Shown: piece by piece, positions 55,900-64,000 of the stretch | Numbering within the stretch: position 1 is the stretch's first letter | Layout of the letters: each line of letters begins with the position of its first letter | Notes under the pieces: model-generated | The model's database searches: none | Told to the model about the DNA's origin: nothing | The model's input: the letters and a program-made list of their open reading frames with translations, nothing else | Program-made: the position numbers and the translations under genes | NCBI GenBank assembly: GCA_021521415.1 | Contig: JAIQDT010007660.1 | Coordinates: forward strand, 1 to 64,000 | Source of the DNA: Bidens hawaiensis | Lineage: Eukaryota > Streptophyta > Magnoliopsida > Asterales > Asteraceae | DNA length: 64,000 nt | Reading direction: 5' to 3'

Positions 55900-56745
55900 T
55901 GTCACAGAATAACGAAATGGGAGGAGTAACTTGAATATGGAGCTCCTTCAAGACATTAAACAGCCACACAATTTCACATGTGGCAGCTCATATGGACCTG
56001 TATTCGGCCTCAGCTGAGGACCTGAATATGATCTCTTGCTTCTTACTTTTCCAAGAAACAAGTGACTGACCTAACAAAATGCAATAACCACTAATCGACC
56101 TTCTAGTTTCAAGACATTTACCCCAGTCAGAATCAGCATAGGCTCGTATATTTAGACCAACCTTTGCTAAGCAGAATACCTTTTCTCGGGGCCTTTTTTA
56201 AATAACGAAGTAAGCGAAGGGCAATTTGTAAGTGAGAATTGGTGGGTTTGTGCATAAATTGACTAACGAATTGCACAACATAACAAATATCTAGTCGTGT
56301 GAGATAAATAGATTAGTTTTCTGACCAATTTTTGAAAACTTGTAATGTTAGTTAAGAGGGTTTCATCTTGTTTACAAAAATTCATTACAGAATGATGTTG
56401 TTCAATGGGTGTATTGATAGGTTTACACCCACTAAGACCAAATTCAACAAGAAGATCAATACAATACTTTCTTTGAGATAAACAAATTCCTTTTTCAGAC
56501 CTTAGAACTTCTATTCCAAGAAAATATTTTAGTAATCCAAGATCTTTGATTAAAAAGTTTGAGTTTAGCATTTGCTTTACTTTGTTTATTTCAGTTGGGT
56601 CATTACAAGTTACTACAATGTCGTCCACATATACAAGTAAAATCACAATTGAGGATTTATAACTTTTAACAAAGAGTGAGTAATCACACATGCTTTGGAC
56701 AAAACCCCATTTGGTTAAAGTGCCAACGAGTTTCTCATTCCACAT
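55900..56745 (-). pseudogene. Copia reverse transcriptase C-terminal part and RNase H
   Basis: The minus-strand frame 56745-56263 contains LLVYVDDIVVTCND, the YVDD catalytic site of copia reverse transcriptase, then LKYFLGIEV and GICLSQRKYCIDLL. The RNase H part continues in a shifted frame (56165-55990) with YADSDWGKCLETRRSISGYC and RSSAEAEYRS, carrying the Asp/Glu signature of the copia RNase H. Frame breaks between them make it inactive. Upstream coding is cut by the solo LTR at 56807. Confidence 0.85.
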
Positions 56746-56806
56746 TCTAGGAGCCTGTTTTAGACCATATAGAGATTTGTTTAATTTACAGACTTTGGTT
56801 TCATGT

Positions 56807-57174
56807 TGTAGGTCCCGAAATCGGACCTAACAACAATATTCTTGGATCAATCTCTCTAGTGTTAGCGGAAATCACACTATAAGAACCGAGATCTCGGATC
56901 TAGTTTGAAGTTATTATTTTCGGCTAAGAGGTAGAGAAGAGAGAAATTTGTAGTTGGTAGGATAAGGATAAGATAATTTTTCAAAAGGTTATGTGTGCAT
57001 GAGTGTCTAGCACTATTTATAGTGCAAGCCTCATGCACATGTAATATTATCTTGGCCCAAATGGGCTTTGTTTACATGTGGCCTTAGGCCTAAATACATG
57101 AGAAATTACAAAGACGATAACATACATACGTAAACAATACAAAAGACTTCAAATATACAAAATAGGGCCTAACA
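56807..57174 (-). mobile_element. Solo LTR inserted in the copia reverse transcriptase
   Basis: It runs TGTAGGTCCCGAAATCGGAC...AAATAGGGCCTAACA and is flanked by CATGT (56802-56806, 57175-57179). A TATA box (CTATAAATAG on the minus strand, near 57015-57025) suggests minus orientation. The same family is seen as a truncated element at 6657-7312. Confidence 0.88.
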
Positions 57175-57900
57175 CATGTGGGGAAAAATAACCTTCTGGT
57201 ATAGAAATTGTTAATGTCATGTTGAAAGAGAGGCTAGTTTTTTTCAACAGCAAGGCTAAGCACACACCTAACGGTAACCATTTTAACAACAGGAGAGAAT
57301 GTTTCATCAAAGTCTACTCCTTCTTTTTGACTATATCCTTTGGCAACAAGTCTAGCCTTAAATCTTTCAATTTCACCTGTAGATTTATATTTGATTTCGT
57401 TGACCCATTACAGCTTATTAGTTTTCTACCTTCAGGTAGATCAACAAGGGCCAATGTGTTATTTCGATGTAAAGCCTCCATCTCTTCATTCATGGCATTC
57501 ACCCACTCAACATCATTTTTGGCTTGAAAGAATTGTTTTGGTTCAACCGATTTGTTTAGGCAAGAAGCAAAACATTTACTTTCAAAGGATAAGTTTGAGT
57601 AACATCATTTTTAGCTTGAAAGAATTGTTTTGGTTCAACCGATTTGTATAGGCAAGAAGCAAAGCACTTACTTTCAAAGGATAAGTTTGAGTAGTTTACT
57701 ACTTTCCATTCCATATTTTACTTTTCTTTCTATGATAAAATCATCTAGTTTTCTTGTTATAGAAGAATTCCTAATAGATCTTCTAACCGGAACACTAGGA
57801 ATATTAGGACCCTTAGGAGAGTCTGTGCTGTCATCAATAGTTCTAAAACCGCTAGCCTCACTCATACCTTCAGTCGACCATAAAGGCTGCTGTGGATGAG
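57175..57900 (-). pseudogene. Copia integrase C-terminus to reverse transcriptase N-terminus
   Basis: Minus-strand pieces read SVPVRRSIRNSSITRKLDDF (the linker before reverse transcriptase; family pattern RRSTR) and then MNAMNEEMEALHRNNTLALV followed by DLPEGRKLISC (family pattern MNEEMEAL..N.TW.LV.LP.G). A 92-bp tandem duplication lies between them. Confidence 0.8.
57509..57692. repeat. 92-bp tandem duplication in pol
   Basis: AACATCATTTTTGGCTTGAA through GGATAAGTTTGAGT occurs at 57509-57600 and 57601-57692. As 92 is not a multiple of three, it shifts the frame. Copies differ at only a few bases. Confidence 0.92.
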
Positions 57901-58439
57901 CCTAGCATCAGGGTTTTGAGACTGGGCACAAGGCTGCTGGTCAGTATTAACTACCTCACTAGGATCCCTCTCCCCACCATCCGGTATTTCACTCTTAGAG
58001 TTGTTTGACTGATTGGAATCAAATAAATCAAAAAAGTTTAAGGAATTTACCAAAGGGTCAACATTTGTAGAGTTATCATTTAAAAGTTTATTATCTTTAA
58101 AAGGAAATATAGTTTCATAGAATTTTAAATCTCTAGAAAAAATTATTTTCTTTTGATCAAGACTCCAAAGTTTTTATCCCTTTTTAAAAGGAGAATACCC
58201 TACGAAAACACATTTCTCTACATGATTTCCAAATTTATAAGTGTTATTTAAAATGATGCTAAAACAAAAACAGCCAAACGTTCTAAGGTGATTAAAAGAA
58301 GGTTGGAAACCAAACATGAGTTCATACGGTGATTTGCCATTAAGATTTGAAGAGGAGTCCTATTAATTAAATAAGCAGCGGTAAGCACACATTCAGACCA
58401 GAAACACGAAGAGGGATACCCTTTTGAAATAAAAGGGTT

Positions 58440-59345
58440 CTTGCAACATTTAACAAATGCTTATGTTTTCTTTCAACAATTCTGTTATGTTATGTGTGCA
58501 TGTGGTTTGATAAATAATACCATTATTTCTTATAAAATTAGACATGTGGTTGTTAACAAATTTCGAGCCATTATCTCTTCTAAAAATGTTTATAGTGGTA
58601 TCAAATTGAGTTTTTATAAGATTAAAAAAGCTTTGAATGTTGTATAAGACCTCTTCTTTATTTTTTAACAGGTAAATCCACACACACCTTGATAAATCAT
58701 CCACAACAGTTAGAAAAAAACGATACACATCATTACTTTTCACTTTATATGAACCCAAAATATCTAAGTGAACCAGCTCCCCCACATTTGATGATTTATG
58801 ATCACTTAGTGGGAAGAGTTCTCTATGTTGTTTGGCCTTATGACAAATTTCACAAGGAAAGATTTCATCTAATGTTTTGTTTTTTAATTCATTTTTTAAA
58901 ACATTTAGAACATGATGAGAAGGGTGTCCTAACCTAGATCGAGTGCCATAAATTTAAAACATCATGACTATTAAAGCACACATTAACAGACTTAGAAGCA
59001 TCACCACAGAAATATAACCCATCAATTTGACTACCAGTTACTAGAATTTTCATTATGTGCAAATCCTGAAGATAACAAGTATGTTCATCAAATGAGACAC
59101 TTAATTTATTCTCACTAGCAAGCATATAGACAGACATTAAATTCACATAGTATTCAGGAATAACAAAAACATATGATAAAATGACCTTTTCAGTTAATTT
59201 TAAACATCCAATTTTAGTAACTTTAGCACTGGTTCCATTTGGATGTCTAACAGAGATATTAAAATCAGATACATCAATAAGATCTATTAGACCTTTCTCA
59301 GAATTAACTATATGTTAGTTTTCCCCAGAATCAACAACCCACCCA
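58440..59345 (-). pseudogene. Copia protease end, GAG-pre-integrase and integrase core
   Basis: WVVDSGEN (about 59325) is the Asp-Ser-Gly protease site (family DSGA/DSGC). Next come ENKLSVSFDEHTCYLQDLHI and LNLWHSI, typical of the GAG-pre-integrase region. The integrase core starts ELVHLDILGSYKVKSNDVYR with FLTVVDDLSRCVWIYLLKNK, then RRDNGSKFVNNHM (second catalytic Asp). The expected Glu-containing VERKHKHLLNV is present but in another frame. Stops between the pieces show decay. Confidence 0.85.
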
Positions 59346-59499
59346 GAGAAAATATTAGACGGGCAGCACGCAAATTCAAAAACATATTTAGTGAAAACAT
59401 TAGAATTAAAAAAACCAATGGAGTTACCTCCAAAGTTTGTATATTGAGGACCTTCATTGTTCTTATCCTTTGCAGCCCCAAAAGTTGAGTTATCTGATT

Positions 59500-60470
59500 G
59501 GATGTGAGAGTAGGGGTAGGGGAACAACTAGCAAACATATCATATCAGGTAAGGATTTGTTTGACATATTAACACGATTACCTTGATTATTTTCTTGCCC
59601 AGACTTAGGTTTATACCCCTAAGGATACTCGACAAGTTCATAACACCTATCTATAGTGAGGCCAGTCACGACAGTGGGTGCATTTAAGGTTTGGACTAGG
59701 CCCTTTGTTAAACTTCTTTTTATTATCGGTAAAATTATTAAATTTTGACAAAAAACCAACATTTACACCTTTGGTGGGGTTATTGCCAGTTCTATGTGAT
59801 TCTTCTTAAGAAATGATTGAAAAAGCAGTTCTGATCGTGGGAAGCAGATCACGCGTTAAAAGACCAGTTCTTGAACACGTTGATAAATGTCATTAAGACC
59901 CATTACAAACTGCATTAATTTTATTAATTGAGTAAAGTCATTGAATTATTTTGAGGCCTTACCCGTACATGATGGTAATTGCACCATAGCATCAAACTGC
60001 TTCCACATTGTATTTGGTTTGTTATAGTAATCGGAAACAGAAGTTCCATTTTGAGCCATGGAATTAAGTTTTTCATACAAGCTAAACACCACGGACCCAT
60101 CAACTTTATCATACGTTTCCTTTAAATCATCCCAAACTTCAGAAGCAAGTTTGGAATATATTTGACCCATATAATTCTTCACACACAGAATTAAGAATCC
60201 AAGTCAAGACAAACGAATTACACCTTTCCCATTGTGAAGCCAAAATTTCATTTTCAGTGGGTTTTTTACAAGACCCATTAATAAAACCGATTTTGTTTTT
60301 TGCTTTCAAAGCTAATCAAAAAGAGTTTGCCCAAACAGTGTAATTTTCAGTGCCTTTTAACTTTATATTCACAACAGTCAAACAACTTGAGTCACTAGCA
60401 TGGAGAAACAAAGGATCACTAGCATCAAGTTTGCTAATTAGAGTTTCGGAAGTTCCATGAAGAATAATTA
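59500..60470 (-). pseudogene. Copia gag, frameshifted
   Basis: Reading down the minus strand: SDPLFLHASDSSCLTVVNIK and LKGTENYTVWANS (gag N-terminus), NYMGQIYSKLASEVWDDLKE then YEKLNSMAQNGTSVSDYYNK (UBN2-type gag core), and a zinc knuckle CTHCRDWPH...DRCYELVEYP that is broken by a frameshift in its middle. Several stops are present. Confidence 0.85.
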
Positions 60471-60487
60471 AAGAAAGAAAATAATAA

Positions 60488-60512
60488 TAATAATAATAAC
60501 AACAACAACAAC
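60488..60512. repeat. (AAT)n(AAC)n microsatellite
   Basis: About six AAT/TAA units run into about five AAC units in the leader of the copia element. Confidence 0.9.
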
Positions 60513-61344
60513 AAAATGAAACTTGAGTCGCTAATAGAATAACAAGCTCAATTTATGCACGAAGATGAAGCAAAAAGCACACAACTAATATGTCTAATGC
60601 CTAGCAACAATAATTTGTGAGACAAGAAAATAAAGTAGAGACAAGTTAGGGTATTCCAACAATGGGTGAGTGTTAGTAACCTTCACTTAGAGTTACCCAA
60701 CAACTTACAAGCAAGAAAAAAAGTCAAGTATTCCGGTCTTCAGCAATACAACCAGTCACTTTAATCTTAAAGACAAGCACATGTGAGGTTGAACAACAGT
60801 TGCATAAAATTATTGACCTATTGCAATTTATACAAACAAATTGCTCACTAGACTTTGAAAAAAGGATTTGTGACTTTTTTATTACTATTTTCAATCACTA
60901 AAACAATTTAATTGCAACAATCAATTTGATTTAAAAAAATAAATCAGTAGCCTTGCAAAGGGGTGGTTCTTTGACAATTTTTCCCTTTTAATCTTTTTAT
61001 TTAATAGAAATCAACCACCGATCAATAGTAGCAGAGACCGAATTCAATACAATAGGCAATATTTAATTGTATGGTTACCTAGATGTGATCGGGTAAAAAA
61101 CAATTAGCAGTAAAAATGATAACGAAATAAAAAGCTCTAACAGATACGAATCAGAAGATAAAAATTATAAAACCCGGTTACAAGAATGGTAGAAACAGTA
61201 ATGAACAACTTACAGATATGAATCTGAATAACGATTACCATATTTCGGTGGCGGAAGACGCATAAAGCAAGTCTAGAATTTGATTTTTGCCAGACTTCGA
61301 CTACGGCAGAAATCGAATAGAACTTAAACCAGAAACGATTAGGT

Positions 61345-61358
61345 GGCTCTTGATACCA
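61345..61358 (-). other. Primer-binding site (initiator-Met tRNA)
   Basis: On the minus strand TGGTATCAAGAGCC begins immediately after the LTR end TTATAACA. It matches the initiator-Met tRNA complement with an extra A. Confidence 0.92.
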
Positions 61359-61781
61359 TGTTATAAAACATGAATAACTTGATTTATTCCAAACTGAAAG
61401 ATTGATACACAGGAATAAAAGATAATAAGAAGAACAGCTCTTATGGGTATGAAACCCTAGACAAGACAATAGATATTATATTGAAGAAAGAAGACTCTTG
61501 CTATTCTGTTGTACTTCTACGATGAAGAGAAACACTCCATTTATAAGAAGGCAGTAAGGTATTCGTCCATAATTATAGCCAGAGATTGTGGAAGTCCATT
61601 GCAGGCAACGCTCCTTTCAAAAATAGAGAGATGCCGCTTGTAATATGACAGTGAAGATACAGCAAGGAGAAGCCCACAAAACACAAGTTGGAAGCCAGCC
61701 CATAGGCAAAATAAATAAGAGAAAAACCCATTAATTAAATGAGGATTATTAATTGAAAATATAAATACTTAGATTTTAACA
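61359..61781 (-). repeat. 5' LTR of the copia element
   Basis: A 423-bp LTR matching 55286-55681. It holds the block missing from the other copy. Confidence 0.9.
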
Positions 61782-61786
61782 CCAAA

Positions 61787-62479
61787 TACCATCAAGATTC
61801 AGTTATTTGGTAGCAGCGTTATTGGATAGTTTCCCTACAGCAAGAACAGTATAACAAATAATAGACATAATGGAAAGACTAATTTAAGGAGCCACCATCA
61901 TACCGTGGCGTTGGCAGTGGCTCATAAGGATCACAAGGTGAAAGTGAAAGCAGTTACAGCTATATGTAACTACGTCATGATCACGGTATTAGCTTCCAAG
62001 CTGCTGAACTAATATACATTATAGTACCATCTTGGCCTTTGAGTGCCTCTGTTTCTAGGTTCAGCAAGTTATCCGGTCATAAATATATAAAGCCATCTAA
62101 GAACACATAATAAAATTATTTGTTTAATAAAATAACTAACAAACAAATTCTCTAAGATAGAGATCACATCATTGATCTTTTGTGTGTATATCAGCAGTGG
62201 CTGCAATTTAACTTCTTCACCACAGCTACAAGATCCATTCTTGAACAAATGAAACTGATTTGCATCTCTAACAAAAACTCCCTTTGAACAATTTTCGATA
62301 TGTCACCTTATGAAAATCCTCACAAACCTACAAATATTTCATTGCTTGATGCGAAATATATTAATATGATCATATAATTGACTAAAAATATTATTGTGCC
62401 CACCCTAAAATTTCATTTTCCTTATTGTACAATTCTGCAACAGCAAGCACCTTGTGAGCCTCCCCTGTCCGATTATGAA
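61787..62479. other. Spacer right of the copia element
   Basis: Before the copia insertion this sequence was contiguous with 54246-55285. No gene is supported. Confidence 0.35.
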
Positions 62480-62484
62480 ACTAA

Positions 62485-62860
62485 ATATTCAAATCATACT
62501 GAGCCTTGTTGTACAATTCTGATTGTACAATTCAGGCTCAATATTCAACCCAGGCTCAGTATGATTTGGATAAATGTTGTCGGCCAACATGAATGAAGTA
62601 TCCGAATCAGAATCAGAAGCTTCTTCAACAGTTACCATGTCGGTTGTATCTGCTGGTTGAAGAATGGAACCACCCACAACAGGTTGAGGCACTGCATGCA
62701 ATACATTCCTATTTGACGGACCATCAGATAAATAACATCACCCAAACTGTTTAAAATGGCATGCATTAACACTGCCTGAGATGTGGTAGGAACAGTAGCA
62801 GCTGCAACAAGAGGGCTAGAGATGCCACGAAACTGACTGAACAAACCATCATAAAAATGA
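62485..62860 (-). CDS. Possible exon of an unidentified gene
   Basis: On the minus strand, after a plausible acceptor (GGTTTGTTCAG, ending near 62833), an open reading gives SPLVAAATVPTTSQAVLMHA and ILNSLGDVIYLMVRQIG. After a one-base shift near 62700 it continues HAVPQPVVGGSILQPADTTD then VTVEEASDSDSDTSFMLADN. The amino-acid composition looks like real coding sequence with an acidic Ser/Asp stretch, but I do not recognise a family. An intron or a frameshift would be needed to join the two parts. The 3' side near 62485-62560 contains an imperfect repeat of GTACAATTC-containing text. It is reported as a candidate only. Confidence 0.3.
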
Positions 62861-63581
62861 CAATATATAGAGATTTATCAGGCTCGTGGGCCTGATACTA
62901 ATAAACCTTAAATAATATAATACTATTGCTTCTGATGCAATTTTAGAAGCGAATAATGGCTCAAGTAATTCATGATAATCAAAGACGATAATTCAAACCA
63001 AAAGTCCTAAGAATAATGTTCAATGCCAAACTTAATCAAAAACTAAGAAACCAAACAACCATGGATCCCTATTTATACTAAACAAGGAAAAAGATAAACT
63101 AAAAAACGAGATAAACATAAAATACTAAAAGATCAAAAATCAGAATTCAAACAAAGAGATAATTGTATAAAAAGGTTTTCTCCCAAAAGTTTCAGTTTAT
63201 GTGCAAGCCAACATAAAAACTAATAATCACCTTGAATGGTCACATATAAAGCATTAAAAAGTCATATGATAAAGAACATGTCAGAACTATCTAAACACAA
63301 ACACAACACTTTGAAAATAAAAATACTTACAATATAGAACATGAGAATGTTTTATATAGCTTACAGAAACATCGGGAGAACTACCATGTTCATTTTACCT
63401 AGATGAACTGATACAATTGTTCAAGTACTACATGCAACTAGTGAAACCCCATATGTTTGAAGTTATTAAAACACCAATTTTGCAAGCATTCCCTCATTTA
63501 ATTATACTATCTTTGTTATCAACAATTATAATCTGCATTGCAACTATGTTGGCCTTAATTGTTTGATCAAGTTTGATAAAA
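62861..63581. other. Spacer, no supported gene
   Basis: AT-rich sequence without recognised features; upstream exons of the candidate at 62485-62860 may lie here but could not be identified. Confidence 0.35.
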
Positions 63582-64000
63582 TGTTGCGGGGCAATTTTGT
63601 AATTAGTACAAAGTATAGTTTAGGGTGCTTTATGCAACATTTGTAAGTTAGGGGATGTAAATATTAGGCGGTTATTGGCGGTTATAAAGTTAGCTATATA
63701 ACTACCAGGTAGTTAACCACCGTGGTAGTTATAGCCACCATAGGTGGTTAATTAATCGTCATGATGATGCCTATAAATAGATGTTCGATGTAAATGTCAG
63801 GTAACAACGTTGTTCATATAATAAAGATCATGTCTTGTTCGATCAATACAGTTTGTCTTTCGGGTTACTCCCTTGTTGCAGTTGTTGTTCTTCTTTGTTA
63901 TGTTCTTGATTGTCGATTGAATCATGATCTCCTAGGTCCTACATCAGAGCCACATGGTTTTATGAAGTTTCCCGTATGTCAAGCGGTGCAAATTCTGGTG
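63582..64000 (+). mobile_element. Start of a copia element, running off the window
   Basis: The LTR is about 63582-63943 (TGTTGCGGGG...GGTCCTACA) with a TATA box (CCTATAAATAG near 63771). A TCAGAGCC primer-binding site variant follows at once, then at 63976 an ATG opening MSSGANSG, a typical copia gag start. The first five bases of the canonical primer site are altered or overlap the LTR end, so the LTR end is uncertain by a few bases. The rest of the element lies beyond 64000. Confidence 0.7.

Larger units (their letters stand above)
55286..61781 (-). mobile_element. Full-length copia retrotransposon, decayed
   Basis: LTRs at 55286-55681 and 61359-61781 begin (minus strand) TGTTAAAATCTAAGTATTTA and end TTATAACA. 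The target duplication CCAAA is perfect (55281-55285, 61782-61786). The order on the minus strand is 5' LTR, primer-binding site, gag, protease, integrase, reverse transcriptase, RNase H, purine tract and 3' LTR, the copia order. All coding parts carry frameshifts or stops. It also contains a solo LTR (56807-57174) and a 92-bp duplication (57509-57692). LTRs differ by several indels, including 27 bases near the middle, so the insertion is moderately old. Confidence 0.92.

Noticed and set aside
1..64000. CRISPR arrays, bacterial operons, rRNA genes
   Set aside because: The direct repeats seen are minisatellites without unique spacers, and all coding evidence is eukaryotic plant type.

Overview
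The window reads as AT-rich plant nuclear DNA from a repeat-filled euchromatic region. It has spliced GT-AG genes, plant MATE and F-box/LRR genes, Ty1/copia and Ty3/gypsy LTR elements with 5-bp target-site duplications, L1-type LINE pieces, hAT, CACTA, Mutator-like and Harbinger-related remnants, and Helitrons with CTAG ends. A eudicot is likely. An Asteraceae-like host is only an impression from the style of the repeats and is not demonstrated.

Only two host genes can be supported well. The first is a MATE (DETOXIFICATION-type) efflux transporter on the minus strand at 9960-12223. Eight exons could be placed, all with GT-AG introns, but exon 3 is out of phase and leads to a stop in exon 4. 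A broken partial duplicate of its last two exons lies at 814-873 and 6600-6656, split by a solo LTR that landed exactly on the intron 7 donor. The second is an intact single-exon F-box/LRR gene on the minus strand at 52893-54014.

Layout. 0-7.3 kb: MATE duplicate remnant, a 5.6-kb solo LTR with a second solo LTR nested in it, and a truncated copia end. 7.3-9.6 kb: an array of short hairpins, then two Helitron-like sequences. 10-12.2 kb: MATE gene. 12.2-24 kb: spacer with SINE-like pieces, a gypsy gag scrap, a solo LTR inside a tandem duplication, simple repeats, a small Helitron and a CACTA remnant with a Ulp1-like protease tail. 24.3-27.7 kb: solo LTR and a partial LTR. 27.7-34.6 kb: mostly featureless spacer, an LTR-like segment with GC-rich palindromes, and a Helitron. 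34.97-40.42 kb: a complete-ended but pol-less copia-type element (LTRs, PBS, PPT, TSD) carrying a decayed gag and, antisense, a gypsy gag fragment and a tRNA-like sequence. It abuts an L1 fragment that is itself interrupted by a hAT element. 43.5-48.6 kb: two copies of a foldback Mutator-type MITE flanking a Harbinger-type accessory-gene remnant. 48.9-50.8 kb: tandem dimeric Helitrons. 51.9-52.6 kb: LINE tail. 55.3-61.8 kb: a decayed full-length copia element with a solo LTR in its reverse transcriptase. 63.58-64.0 kb: start of another copia element that runs off the window.

No coherent new multi-gene system is visible. The most unusual signals are the compensatory hairpin series at 7.7-7.93 kb, the related GC-rich palindromes in LTR-like sequence, the inverted template-switch scar in the Helitron dimer, and the disrupted MATE pair. 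The element calls with perfect TSDs are read directly from the sequence; family names rest on recognised motifs, not on searches.
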